NCBI RefSeq assembly: GCF_001898325.1 | Contig: NZ_MKTR01000021.1 | Location: 1 to 64,000, forward strand | DNA: 64,000 nt | From: Microbacterium sp. 67-17 | GTDB taxonomy: Bacteria > Actinomycetota > Actinomycetes > Actinomycetales > Microbacteriaceae | Direction of reading: 5' to 3' | Made by a program: the position numbers and the translations under genes | The notes under the pieces: generated by a model | Databases searched by the model: none | What the model was told of the DNA's origin: nothing | What the model saw: only the letters and a program-made list of their open reading frames with translations | Shown here: positions 27,967 through 37,245 of the stretch, one piece after another | How the letters are laid out: each line of letters starts with the position of its first letter | Numbering within the stretch: the first letter of the stretch is position 1

Positions 27967-29307
27967 ATGAGTGATGCAATGCCCGGGTGGGCGGATGATC
28001 CGTTCCTGATCCCCTTCACCCCGCTGCGTCGGGTCACGACACGAGAGTCTCCCTACGCGGGAACGCTCGTGCGCAGCCCGGCAGGCGTCCACCTGCTGAT
28101 CGATCCCGAACAGGTGCCTGCGGGGGAGCTGTTCTGGACGCCGCAGGAGGACACGCACGTGATCCGCGCACTGGATGTCGTGCACATGGGTACATCGCGC
28201 TCTGAAGCCGCCGTCGGCGCGCTGGTCGAAGCGTGTCGTGAGCCTCTAGAAACCTACCTCGAGGTGCGTGACAGCCTGCTGGCGCCGGTCACGGAGCCGG
28301 AGTGTGCCACGATCATGATCAGCCTGCTGCGGGGGGCGAACGAGTTGCGCGCAGCAGCCAGTAAGGATCTCGGCGGAGCATGGTGGCTCTCCGCTTCCGC
28401 CAGACCCGTGTTCGCGCTCATGCCCGGCGCGGAACCCGCTGCGCAGAGCGCCTGCCGCATCCTGAACCGGCTTCCGCTCGATGATGCGCGGGGTGGCTCC
28501 GTCAGGGATGCCATCGTGGCTGTCTTGCGGGCCGATGACATTCGGGCAGGTGGTATCGACGCCTGTGAGCGCGCCGTGTTCGAGTGGGTCGAGCCGGGGC
28601 CGCTTCGCCCGTCCTCGAAGCCTCCGGCCCCAGTACGGCTCACACCGAGCCCGGCAACCGTTGACTCGCCGCTGCGCGCGGAGTCCCGGCCAGTCACGCC
28701 GGACGAGCCTGCTGCCTTCGATCGGCTCGTGCGCGGTGGCGATGGCGGATGGCACGAGACGCTCGCGGACGTGGCCGCTTCTGCCCGTGGCGCCATGCGT
28801 TCCCTCCGGCGTCGCCCGAGAGCGGAGCGCCCGGTCAGGCGGGGCCGACTGGTGATCGCCGCTGTTGCCGTCGGCGTGGTCCTCGCCGTCGCCGTCACGT
28901 TTCTGACCCCCGACGCCCGGACTGCGCCAGCGGACAATGCGCCGACCGGGGGAGGCGCGCCGTTACCGGCTATCGGAGAGGCTACCTCGCCCGACTCAGG
29001 GCTCGAGGAGGAGTCGCCCGATCTGTCCCGCGTGGCGGGCGTGATCCTCGACGCCATGTCGACGTGTGCCTGGGATGCCGCCTGTGTGGGGACGATCTCC
29101 GAGCGTGGGGACGTGGCACCCGCCGCCGGGGCCGCCACCGCTCCTGCTGCGCTTCGGACCCTTCACCTTGTCGACGAGTACGGGGACGTCGCCGTGGTCC
29201 GCGCCGAGGCTGACAGCTACCCGCCGCAGCTCGTTGTGATTGCGCGCCACGATGACAGATGGCTGCTGCGTGAGGTGCTCGACCTCACGCAGCAGCCATC
29301 TTCGTAG
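27967..29307 (+). CDS. Uncharacterized single-pass membrane protein
   Basis: I do not recognise this 446-residue protein. Residues 1-200 form a globular domain (WADDPFLIPFTPLRRVTTRESPYAG style start). A Pro/Arg-rich linker follows, then one membrane helix near residue 300 (LVIAAVAVGVVLAVAVTFL) and an extracellular domain of about 130 residues. I chose ATG 27967 because CAGGCT sits six bases before it, matching the leaderless pattern; ATG 27946 adds seven residues. The last 17 codons form a terminator hairpin. Confidence 0.7.
   Translation: MSDAMPGWADDPFLIPFTPLRRVTTRESPYAGTLVRSPAGVHLLIDPEQVPAGELFWTPQEDTHVIRALDVVHMGTSRSEAAVGALVEACREPLETYLEVRDSLLAPVTEPECATIMISLLRGANELRAAASKDLGGAWWLSASARPVFALMPGAEPAAQSACRILNRLPLDDARGGSVRDAIVAVLRADDIRAGGIDACERAVFEWVEPGPLRPSSKPPAPVRLTPSPATVDSPLRAESRPVTPDEPAAFDRLVRGGDGGWHETLADVAASARGAMRSLRRRPRAERPVRRGRLVIAAVAVGVVLAVAVTFLTPDARTAPADNAPTGGGAPLPAIGEATSPDSGLEEESPDLSRVAGVILDAMSTCAWDAACVGTISERGDVAPAAGAATAPAALRTLHLVDEYGDVAVVRAEADSYPPQLVVIARHDDRWLLREVLDLTQQPSS
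29257..29301. terminator. 20-bp perfect hairpin inside the gene's last codons
   Basis: Arms AGATGGCTGCTGCGTGAGGT (29257-29276) and its exact complement (29282-29301) enclose a five-base loop GCTCG. The stop codon TAG comes four bases later. It separates this gene from convergent sucB, so it likely stops transcription both ways while also coding protein. Confidence 0.8.
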
Positions 29308-29340
29308 CGCTGGTGCGTTTCCTTTTCGGCGTCGACCTGG

Positions 29341-31026
29341 TCAGATACCGAGGTCGCCGGCGAAGTCCGCCTCTTCGAGGCGAGCCTTCACGGCACCGAG
29401 GAAGCGTGCGGCATCCGCACCGTCAATGATCCGGTGGTCGTACGACAGCGCGAGGTAGACGTACGAGCGAACCGAGATCGCATCCTTTCCGTCAACCTGC
29501 ACGACACCGGGTCGCTTGACGACGGTGCCGGTGCCGAGGATCGCGGACTGCGGCAGGAAGACGACCGGCGTGTCGAACAGTGCACCACGGGAGCCGGTGT
29601 TGGTGAGCGTGAACGTGCCGCCGGCCAGCTCGTCTGGCTTCAGCTTGTTCTCGCGCGTGCGAGCCGCAAGGTCGGCGATCTCGTGAGCGATCTGAGCCAG
29701 GTTCTTCGTTGCTGCATCACGCAGCACAGGAGTCAGCAGTCCCCGCTCGGTGTCGACGGCGATCGAGAGGTTCTCGGTTGCCGGGTAGACGATCGAACCA
29801 TCGTCGACTGTGGCGTTGATGACGGGGTACGCCTGGAGAGCCTCGGCAGCCGCGAGTGCGAAGAAGGGCAGGAACGAAAGCTTGTCGCCAGTCTTCTTCT
29901 GGAACTCGCCCTTCACCGCATCGCGGAACGCCGCGACCTTGGTGATGTCCACCTCCACGACAGTGGTCAACTGAGCCGTCGACTGCATGGACGCGACAGC
30001 GCGCTCGGAGAGAACCTTGCGCAGACGCGACATCGGCTGTGTGGTCCCACGGAGCTCAGAAACCTCGCGGGCAGCGCGCTTGGGCGCTTCGCTTGCAGCC
30101 GCGGGAGTTGCCGCCGACTCGGCAGCGGCCAGGACATCCTCCTTGCGGATCCGCCCCCCGACGCCGGTTCCCTTGACCGTCGCGAGGTTGACGCCCCTCT
30201 CCTGCGCGAGCTTGCGAACGAGCGGAGTCACATACGTCTTGCCGTCGCCGTCGGTCTCGGAAGCAGTTTCCGCGGCCGCGGACTCGGTCGCCTCGGACGA
30301 GGTCGCAGGCGTCTGCGCGGTCTGGCTCGATGCTTCGGGCTTCTCGGGCTCGGCCGCCGGCTTCTCCGGTGCACGCTCCGGCTCCGGCTCCGCGGCGGGA
30401 GCGGGCTCAGGCGCGGACTGCTGCGGAGCGCCGTCACCGATTCGGGCGAGCGTCGCGCCGACAGAGACTGTCTCGTCTTCTTGCACGAGAATCTCCTGCA
30501 GCGTTCCCGCGACAGGGGAGGGGATCTCGGTGTCGACCTTGTCGGTGGAGATCTCCAGAAGCGGCTCGTCGACCTCAACGGTGTCACCGACGGCCTTGAG
30601 CCACCGGGTTACGGTGCCTTCCGTCACGCTTTCGCCGAGCTCTGGCAGGACGACGTCCTTTCCCTCACCGGAGGGAGCAGCCTGCGCCGCGGGGGCGGGG
30701 GCGGGCTCTTCGGCCGGGGTGGGCTCCGGCTCGGGAGCCGACTCCTGAGGCGCCTGCTCGGCGGGGGCGTCCGACGACGGTGCAGACGAGCCGTCACCGA
30801 TCTTCGCCAGGATCGCGCCGACCTCGACGGTCTCGTCTTCGTCAACGAGAATCTCCTCGATCACGCCCGAGACGGGGGAGGGAATCTCGGTGTCGACCTT
30901 GTCGGTCGAGATTTCGAGAAGCCCCTCATCGGCCTGAACTGTGTCTCCCACCTTCTTGAGCCAGCGGGTCACCGTTCCCTCCGTAACACTCTCGCCGAGT
31001 GCGGGGAGGACCACGGAAGTGCTCAT
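29341..31026 (-). CDS. sucB: 2-oxoacid dehydrogenase E2 acyltransferase (SucB/DlaT type)
   Basis: The 561-residue protein has two nearly identical lipoyl domains with attachment sites EISTDKVDTEIPSP (Lys43 and Lys163), Pro/Ala/Glu linkers, an E3-binding domain (TPLVRKLAQERGVNLATVKG) and a catalytic domain ending LSYDHRIIDGADA. In actinobacteria this E2 is labelled SucB but may serve pyruvate dehydrogenase and oxoglutarate dehydrogenase. ATG 31026 follows GAAGGAGA. It is downstream of lpd and pepA, 62 bases from lpd. Confidence 0.95.
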   Translation of the reverse strand: MSTSVVLPALGESVTEGTVTRWLKKVGDTVQADEGLLEISTDKVDTEIPSPVSGVIEEILVDEDETVEVGAILAKIGDGSSAPSSDAPAEQAPQESAPEPEPTPAEEPAPAPAAQAAPSGEGKDVVLPELGESVTEGTVTRWLKAVGDTVEVDEPLLEISTDKVDTEIPSPVAGTLQEILVQEDETVSVGATLARIGDGAPQQSAPEPAPAAEPEPERAPEKPAAEPEKPEASSQTAQTPATSSEATESAAAETASETDGDGKTYVTPLVRKLAQERGVNLATVKGTGVGGRIRKEDVLAAAESAATPAAASEAPKRAAREVSELRGTTQPMSRLRKVLSERAVASMQSTAQLTTVVEVDITKVAAFRDAVKGEFQKKTGDKLSFLPFFALAAAEALQAYPVINATVDDGSIVYPATENLSIAVDTERGLLTPVLRDAATKNLAQIAHEIADLAARTRENKLKPDELAGGTFTLTNTGSRGALFDTPVVFLPQSAILGTGTVVKRPGVVQVDGKDAISVRSYVYLALSYDHRIIDGADAARFLGAVKARLEEADFAGDLGI

Positions 31027-31088
31027 GAGTTTGTCTCCTTCAGGATGCCGATGTCTTTTCCAGCTTAGTGATTCTGCAGGGGCGGTCG

Positions 31089-32462
31089 TCAGATCGCATG
31101 CAGCGGTTTGCCCGATAGCAACAGCAGGGCCTCACCGAGTGCCTCGCTCTGCGTCGGATGGGCGTGGATGAGGGGAGCGACATCCTCGGGATGCGCGTCC
31201 CACCCGACGAGCAGTTGACCTTCGGTGATGAGTTCACCCACGCGATCGCCGACAAGGTGCACACCCAGGACCGGTCCTTCGCGTCGACGCACGATCCGCG
31301 CGAATCCGGATGTGCCCAGGATCTCGCTCTTGGCGTTGGCAGCCAGCGGAATCTCCGCGGTCTGCACGGCATCCTCACCGAACCGTTCGACCGCCGCCGC
31401 TGTCGTCAGCCCAACGGATGCCACCTCCGGACTCGAGTACGCGACCCGCGGCACCGAGTGGTCATCGAGCGGGGCGACGGAGAGCCCGGCGATGCGCTCT
31501 GCAACCGCGATGCCGTGCGCGAATCCGCGATGGGCAAGTTGTGGCCCCCGGACGATGTCGCCGACCGCCCAGACGTGCGGCGCGCTCGTGCGCAGCTCGG
31601 CATCCGTCACGACGAAGCCGGCACTGAGTTCAACGCCAGCTTCTTCGAAGCCGAGGTCTTCGGTGGACGGAACCCGGCCCGCCGCGACCAGAACGTAGTC
31701 GGCGGTGCGGGTCGAACCATCCGACAAGGTGACCGTGACGTCGCCCTCACCCGCAGCAACGTCGGTGCACGAAACTCCGAAAGTCGCCGTGATCCCGCGT
31801 TTACGGAACGCCCGAAGGAGCGCCGCACTACTGGCTTCGTCTTCCGAGGGAAGCAAACGACCGAGTGGCTCGACGATCGTCACCTCCGCACCGAACGAGC
31901 GCCAGATGCTGGCGAACTCGACACCGATGACGCCCCCGCCCAGGATGACGACGGACGCTGGCACCTCGTCGAGTTCGAGCGCGGTGTCGCTGCTCAACAC
32001 CCGCCCCCCGAGCGGGACGTCCGGAAGCTCGCGGGTGCGTCCGCCGGTGGCGAGGACGATGTCGGATGCCGACAGGACGCGGTCACCGACCCGCACCTGC
32101 AGGCCGGGCTCGAGATAGCCGTCACCGATCACGGTCACGACACCGCGCGCGGCGAGAAGTCCGGTGAGACCCGCGTGCTTCTTGCTGACGATCTTGCGGC
32201 GGTAGTCGTGGACCGCCGCCATCTCGATGGCCTCAAAGCTTGCGCTCACGCCGTGGTGGGCAGCGTTTCGGACGACATCGGCGACTTCGCCGGAATGCAG
32301 CAACGCCTTCGTGGGGACGCAACCGCGGTGAAGGCAGGTCCCGCCGACCTGGTCCCGCTCGATCAGAGCGACGGTGCGCCCGAGCTCCCGTGCGCGCAAC
32401 GCCGCGGCGTAGCCTCCGGAGCCGCCGCCGAGGACAACGATGTCGAAGGCGTCCGCGCTCAT
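31089..32462 (-). CDS. lpd: Dihydrolipoyl dehydrogenase (E3)
   Basis: The 457-residue flavoprotein reoxidises dihydrolipoyl E2. FAD motif VVLGGGSGGYAAALRARELG, redox cysteines GGTCLHRGCVPTKAL, NAD motif VVILGGGVIGVEFASIW, and the C-terminal His-Glu site HAHPTQSEALGEA are all present. ATG 32462 begins MSADAFDIVVL and overlaps the pepA stop as ATGA. It serves the E2 encoded next. Confidence 0.96.
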   Translation of the reverse strand: MSADAFDIVVLGGGSGGYAAALRARELGRTVALIERDQVGGTCLHRGCVPTKALLHSGEVADVVRNAAHHGVSASFEAIEMAAVHDYRRKIVSKKHAGLTGLLAARGVVTVIGDGYLEPGLQVRVGDRVLSASDIVLATGGRTRELPDVPLGGRVLSSDTALELDEVPASVVILGGGVIGVEFASIWRSFGAEVTIVEPLGRLLPSEDEASSAALLRAFRKRGITATFGVSCTDVAAGEGDVTVTLSDGSTRTADYVLVAAGRVPSTEDLGFEEAGVELSAGFVVTDAELRTSAPHVWAVGDIVRGPQLAHRGFAHGIAVAERIAGLSVAPLDDHSVPRVAYSSPEVASVGLTTAAAVERFGEDAVQTAEIPLAANAKSEILGTSGFARIVRRREGPVLGVHLVGDRVGELITEGQLLVGWDAHPEDVAPLIHAHPTQSEALGEALLLLSGKPLHAI

Positions 32463-33943
32463 CGGCTCGCCTCGCTGAGGACGAACTCGATGAGGCTCCG
32501 GGTCGTCGCAGCGGTCGGACCCATGTCGGTGAACCCGAACGGGGCACCCTTGTTCATGCCCACACCGGCGATGTCGAGATGAACCCACGGGATCCGGGAT
32601 CCGCCGCCCTCGGCGTCGTCGCGTGTTCCGACGAAGTGACGCAGGAACAGGCCCGCGAAAAGCGATCCTCCCGCGGGGTCGCCGACCTTGGCGTTCCGAA
32701 GATCCGCGATGGGGGAGTCGAGTTCGTCCACCATGTGGTCGGGAAGGGGCATCTGCCAGGCGAGTTCGTTGACACGATCCGCGGCCGCCAGGTAGCGGGC
32801 GACGGTCTCGTCATCGCCCATGACACCCGCGTGTCGCGTTCCCAATGCTGTGGTGATCGCACCTGTGAGTGTTGCCACATCGACGATCAGGTCGGGGTGC
32901 TCACGGCTTGCTGCGACGAGCCCGTCGGCAAGGACCAGCCGGCCCTCGGCATCCGTGTTCAGAACCTCGACCGTCGTGCCGTCGGCGATGCGAAGGACAT
33001 CACCGGGTCTGGTCGCCGTTCCCGAGGGCATGTTCTCGGCCAGACACAGCCACGCGGACACGCGCACCGGAGCGCCGATCTCGGCGATGGCGCGAAGCAC
33101 GGCAAGCACCGTCGCAGCGCCGCACATGTCGTACTTCATGTCGACCATGCCGGCTGCGGGCTTGAGTGACAGTCCACCCGAATCGAACGTGATCCCCTTG
33201 CCGACCAGAGCCACGTGGCGCGTCGCGCCGTCCGGTGCATACTCCGCGCGGATGAGGCGTGGAGGGCGGACCGAGCCACGCCCGACACCGAGGATGCCAC
33301 CGAACCCGCCGGTTGCCAGATCGTTTTCGTCCCACACCTGGACTGTTACCGGGAGGCCTGTCAGCAGGTCGCTGGCAACCTCAGCCATGTCAGCAGGGCC
33401 GAGGGCATCGGCGGGGGTGGTCACGAGATCCTTCACAAGCGCGACTGCCTCGATCACGGCGCGCACTCGTGCTGCATCCTCGGGCGGAACCGCCGCCGCA
33501 GCGTGAACGACGACACGCGTCGCGCGGGGCTTCGGCGGCTCTTTCTTGAAGCTCGCGAAGCTGTAGCCGCCGAGACCTGCGCCTTCGGCGGCTGCGAGCG
33601 CCGCATCCGCTGTCTGATGGAACGGCAGAGCCACCGCGACAGTGGCGAACCCGGCCAGAGTGCGACTTCCAACACCGACAGCGTTGCGAACGGATGCCGC
33701 GTCCCGACCCGCACCGCTGCCGACGACGGCAACGGGGTGAGCGAACAGCTGCGGAACCGCCACTCGGGCATAGGATCCCGCCGCGCCTGTGAACCCGATC
33801 GACTCCAGGCTGTCGCGCAGGCCGGGAAGCGCCTGCCATTCGTCGTCAGTGGTAGCGGAAACGAGAGGGATGACCAACATCACCGCGTCTGCGTCGTGTT
33901 CGGTAATCGGGGCTTCGCTGAAATCGACGACAGGACTGGCCAT
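32459..33943 (-). CDS. pepA: Leucyl aminopeptidase, M17 family
   Basis: The 494-residue enzyme removes N-terminal residues from peptides in the cytosol. The M17 signature NTDAEGRLVLADGL and the metal/Lys site LVGKGITFDSGGLSLKP are intact, with further DMCGAATV and GHPH-free catalytic loops. Length is normal. It starts the minus-strand pepA-lpd-sucB unit. Confidence 0.95.
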   Translation of the reverse strand: MASPVVDFSEAPITEHDADAVMLVIPLVSATTDDEWQALPGLRDSLESIGFTGAAGSYARVAVPQLFAHPVAVVGSGAGRDAASVRNAVGVGSRTLAGFATVAVALPFHQTADAALAAAEGAGLGGYSFASFKKEPPKPRATRVVVHAAAAVPPEDAARVRAVIEAVALVKDLVTTPADALGPADMAEVASDLLTGLPVTVQVWDENDLATGGFGGILGVGRGSVRPPRLIRAEYAPDGATRHVALVGKGITFDSGGLSLKPAAGMVDMKYDMCGAATVLAVLRAIAEIGAPVRVSAWLCLAENMPSGTATRPGDVLRIADGTTVEVLNTDAEGRLVLADGLVAASREHPDLIVDVATLTGAITTALGTRHAGVMGDDETVARYLAAADRVNELAWQMPLPDHMVDELDSPIADLRNAKVGDPAGGSLFAGLFLRHFVGTRDDAEGGGSRIPWVHLDIAGVGMNKGAPFGFTDMGPTAATTRSLIEFVLSEASR

Positions 33944-34014
33944 GCATTCATCCTAGGTCGGGGCATGTTCGCTCTGAGCGGCACGCGGCGGGGCAGTCGT
34001 AACGAGCGCGCGCC

Positions 34015-34020
34015 TAGCAT
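34015..34020 (+). promoter_or_regulatory. -10 hexamer for a leaderless PAC2 mRNA
   Basis: TAGCAT lies six bases before ATG 34027. GGAGGC between them is too close to act as a normal Shine-Dalgarno. Confidence 0.5.
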
Positions 34021-34026
34021 GGAGGC

Positions 34027-34944
34027 ATGACCTTGTCGGTACCCGTTTATCACCGCGTCGCCAGCGCCCCGCCGGTGCCCGCGGGTCTGCCACTCGTGAT
34101 CGCCCTCACCGGTTTCACCGATGCCGGATCTGCCGTGAGCCGGGTCGTCAGCTATGTGAGGGAGGATCTGGAGCCGACCCCGATCGCTGTGTTCGAGAAC
34201 GACATCCTTCTCGATTACCGCGCGCGTCGCCCCGTCATCTCCTTCGAGCACGACCACCTCACTGACTATCGCCCTCCCCGGCTGGAGCTCTCCCTCGTTC
34301 ACGACGCGTTGGGTCAGCCGTTCATCACGCTCACCGGATACGAGCCGGACTTCGCCTGGGACTCGTTCACGGCAGCAGTTCTCGACCTTGCCGCGGAGCT
34401 TGGCGTGTCGAGCGTTACGTGGGTCCACGCGATTCCGATGCCCGTGCCCCACACGCGCCCCCTGGGAACGACAGTGAGCGGCACCCGGACGGAGCTGACG
34501 GCGGCTCACTCGGTATGGCAGCCCGAGACGCAGGTGCCTGCGACTGTCGGCCACCTTCTCGAGTATCGCTTTGCGGAAGCCGCGGCGGATGTCGCGGGAT
34601 TCGTGCTTCTGGTGCCTCATTATCTCGCAGACACGCAATACCCTGCAGCCGCTCTGGCCGCACTCGATAGCGTGACGGTGGCCACGGGACTGGTCTTCGC
34701 CGGTGACGAGCTTCGCGAAGAGAACCGCGAGTACCTCGAGAAGGTGCAGGAGCAGGTTGGCGGTAGCGACGAGTTGCAGCGGATGGTCGAGACGCTCGAA
34801 GAGCGCTACGACGCCTACATGGCGGGGGCCACGAACGCGACACCGATTATCCATGCCGGCGACCTGCCGACCGCGGACGAGATCGCCGCTGAGCTGGAGC
34901 GGTATCTGGCCAGCCGTCCCGCCGGCGACGACGACAAGGCTTGA
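34027..34944 (+). CDS. PAC2-family protein
   Basis: The 305-residue protein has the PAC2 fold elements VIALTGFTDAGSAVSRVVSY, VTWVHAIPMPVPHTRP and VPHYLADTQYPAAALAALD and an Arg/Glu-rich tail. PAC2 proteins in actinobacteria are related to proteasome assembly chaperones; this class is uncharacterised. It precedes sigA on the same strand, with a 223-bp control region between. Confidence 0.9.
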   Translation: MTLSVPVYHRVASAPPVPAGLPLVIALTGFTDAGSAVSRVVSYVREDLEPTPIAVFENDILLDYRARRPVISFEHDHLTDYRPPRLELSLVHDALGQPFITLTGYEPDFAWDSFTAAVLDLAAELGVSSVTWVHAIPMPVPHTRPLGTTVSGTRTELTAAHSVWQPETQVPATVGHLLEYRFAEAAADVAGFVLLVPHYLADTQYPAAALAALDSVTVATGLVFAGDELREENREYLEKVQEQVGGSDELQRMVETLEERYDAYMAGATNATPIIHAGDLPTADEIAAELERYLASRPAGDDDKA

Positions 34945-35167
34945 CGACCAGCATCTCGGAATAGGTAGCGCGTCACACACGTTGTGATTGATATCCGTTC
35001 GCGCGGCCGGGGGAGTAGGCCAGGAATCGCGTACGGAGTATGAGACAATGGTGGTTCGACCCATTGTCACCCGTAGCCGTCAGACGCTTCGGGACTTGAC
35101 AAGGGTCTTACTAGCGTCCGAAACCAACAGCGCGGCAATCAGATTGCCGTGCGCTGAGAGGCGAAAC
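34945..35167 (+). promoter_or_regulatory. sigA upstream region with three inverted repeats
   Basis: It holds TCACA-n5-TGTGA (34973-34987), GACAATGG-n9-CCATTGTC (35044-35068), and CGGCAATC-A-GATTGCCG (35133-35149). The last is a hairpin just before the Shine-Dalgarno GAGAGG. Several promoters are likely; none was placed with confidence. Confidence 0.55.
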
Positions 35168-36544
35168 GTGACCGCAAGCACGACACCCACCCGTACGCGC
35201 GCCAAGAAGGCCGACGCGGACGATCTGGCAACGGAGATCGAGAGCGACGACGAGGTCGCCACGACTGCTGCCAGCAAGCGTCCCGCAGCCAAGAAGCGTA
35301 GTGGTGCGGCGGGCGCAAAGGCCAGTGCCAGGAAGACATCCACGAAGACTGCGGATGACGATGCCGACGACATCGACGAGGACGAAGAACTCGACGAGGC
35401 TGATGTTGACGGCGACGACGAGGCAGCCGATGACGAGTCGTCCGACTCGGAGTCATCGGATGATGCAGCCGACTCGCCGGCCGCGAAGGACGCGTCTGAC
35501 GACGACGACGCTGACGATGACGACAAGCCCGGCAAGCCTGTCTTCACCGAGCCGCTCCCTACTGGCGCCATCGTCATCACCTCGAGCGACGAGGATGATG
35601 TCCCGGTCTACTCGACGCAGATCACCGGCGCGACAGCCGACCCGGTCAAGGATTATCTGAAGCAGATCGGTAAGGTTCCGCTGCTGAACGCGGCCGAAGA
35701 GGTCGAGCTCGCTATGCGGATCGAGGCGGGTCTGTTCGCCGAAGAGAAGCTGTCGAACATGACGCCGGCAGAGAAGTCCAGCCAGCTTGGCCTGGACCTG
35801 CAGTGGATAGCCCGCGACGGTCAGCGCGCCAAGAGCCACCTGCTCGGAGCTAACCTGCGCCTGGTGGTCTCGCTTGCGAAGCGCTACACGGGTCGCGGGA
35901 TGCAATTCCTCGACCTCATCCAGGAGGGAAACCTCGGCCTCATCCGTGCCGTCGAGAAGTTCGACTACACGAAGGGCTTCAAGTTCTCGACCTACGCGAC
36001 GTGGTGGATTCGTCAGGCGATCACCCGCGCGATGGCAGATCAGGCCCGCACCATCCGTATCCCGGTGCACATGGTCGAGGTCATCAACAAGCTCGCCCGC
36101 GTCCAGCGTCAGATGCTGCAGGACCTCGGTCGCGAGCCCACCCCCGAAGAGCTCAGCCGTGAGCTGGACATGACCCCCGAGAAGGTCATCGAGGTCCAGA
36201 AGTATGGCCGCGAGCCGATCTCGCTGCACACGCCGCTCGGTGAGGATGGTGACAGCGAGTTCGGTGACCTCATTGAAGACACCGAGGCTGTCGTCCCGGC
36301 TGACGCTGTCGGGTTCACGATGCTGCAGCGTCAGCTCGAGTCCCTGCTCGACTCGCTCTCGGAGCGAGAGGCCGGCGTCATCCGCATGCGTTTCGGACTC
36401 GGCGATGGCCAGCCCAAGACGCTCGACCAGATCGGCGACACCTTCGGCGTGACCCGTGAGCGGATCCGCCAGATCGAATCGAAGACGATGGCCAAACTTC
36501 GCCACCCGTCGCGGTCGCAGTCCCTGCGGGACTATCTGGAATGA
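35168..36544 (+). CDS. sigA: Principal RNA polymerase sigma factor (RpoD/HrdB/SigA)
   Basis: The 458-residue protein has a Lys/Arg-rich start, a long acidic low-complexity stretch (residues 20-135), then region 1.2 ([16 protein letters not shown]), region 2 ([20 protein letters not shown] and [13 protein letters not shown]), region 3 ([16 protein letters not shown]) and region 4 ([20 protein letters not shown]). This is the housekeeping sigma. GTG 35168 follows GAGAGG; the frame is open back to 34988, but that stretch lacks family likeness. Its stop overlaps the CofE-like gene. Confidence 0.97.
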   Translation: MTASTTPTRTRAKKADADDLATEIESDDEVATTAASKRPAAKKRSGAAGAKASARKTSTKTADDDADDIDEDEELDEADVDGDDEAADDESSDSESSDDAADSPAAKDASDDDDADDDDKPGKPVFTEPLPTGAIVITSSDEDDVPVYSTQITGATADPVKDYLKQIGKVPLLNAAEEVELAMRIEAGLFAEEKLSNMTPAEKSSQLGLDLQWIARDGQRAKSHLLGANLRLVVSLAKRYTGRGMQFLDLIQEGNLGLIRAVEKFDYTKGFKFSTYATWWIRQAITRAMADQARTIRIPVHMVEVINKLARVQRQMLQDLGREPTPEELSRELDMTPEKVIEVQKYGREPISLHTPLGEDGDSEFGDLIEDTEAVVPADAVGFTMLQRQLESLLDSLSEREAGVIRMRFGLGDGQPKTLDQIGDTFGVTRERIRQIESKTMAKLRHPSRSQSLRDYLE

Positions 36545-37239
36545 CCGGCGTCGCCAACGAGGGGAAGTCGCTCGACGTCGAGATCGACGGCACGAGCTAT
36601 CGCCGGATTCCGATCCGCACGCGCGTCGTGATGCCCGGTGACGACCTGGATGCCATCATCCGCGAGTACGCCCTCGAGAACGCTGTCGCCGGCGACACGC
36701 TGTTCGTCACCGAGAAGATCGTCGCGATCACGCAGGGTCGCTCGTACGCGGTCTCGGATATCCAGCCGCGCAAGCTGGCGCTCTTCCTCTCGCGGTACGT
36801 GACCCGAACTCCGTACGGGATCGGCCTCGGAATGCCCGAGACCATGGAGATGGCGCTGCGCGAGTGCGGCACGCCCCGCATCCTGTTCGCTGCGGCAGTC
36901 TCGGCAGTGACGAAGGCGTTCGGGCGTTCAGGTGACTTCTACCGGATCGCCGGAGACCGAGCCCGTGCGATCGACGGCCCGACGAGTGGGACGATCCCGC
37001 CCTATAACAGTGCTGTCGTACTGGGCCCCGAGCGTCCGCGCGAGGTGGCTCAGCATCTGAAGACGCTGCTGGCCCCCGGTGTCGAGGTTGCGGTGGTGGA
37101 CATCAACGACCTGGGGGGGAACATCCTCGGGTCGACGCTCTCGAAGAGCGACGAGAAGACGCTGCTCTCCGTGCTTCGCGACAACCCCCTGGGCCAGGGC
37201 CACCAGTCCACGCCGCTCGGAATCGTGCGCGCCGTCTAG
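36541..37239 (+). CDS. Coenzyme F420-0:L-glutamate ligase-like protein (CofE family)
   Basis: The 232-residue protein shows the CofE-like pattern [32 protein letters not shown], and [17 protein letters not shown]. CofE adds glutamate to F420-0; standalone relatives have unproven roles. It is coupled to sigA by ATGA at 36541, so it should be expressed constitutively. No other F420 gene is in the window. Confidence 0.85.
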   Translation: MTGVANEGKSLDVEIDGTSYRRIPIRTRVVMPGDDLDAIIREYALENAVAGDTLFVTEKIVAITQGRSYAVSDIQPRKLALFLSRYVTRTPYGIGLGMPETMEMALRECGTPRILFAAAVSAVTKAFGRSGDFYRIAGDRARAIDGPTSGTIPPYNSAVVLGPERPREVAQHLKTLLAPGVEVAVVDINDLGGNILGSTLSKSDEKTLLSVLRDNPLGQGHQSTPLGIVRAV

Positions 37240-37245
37240 CGCTAC

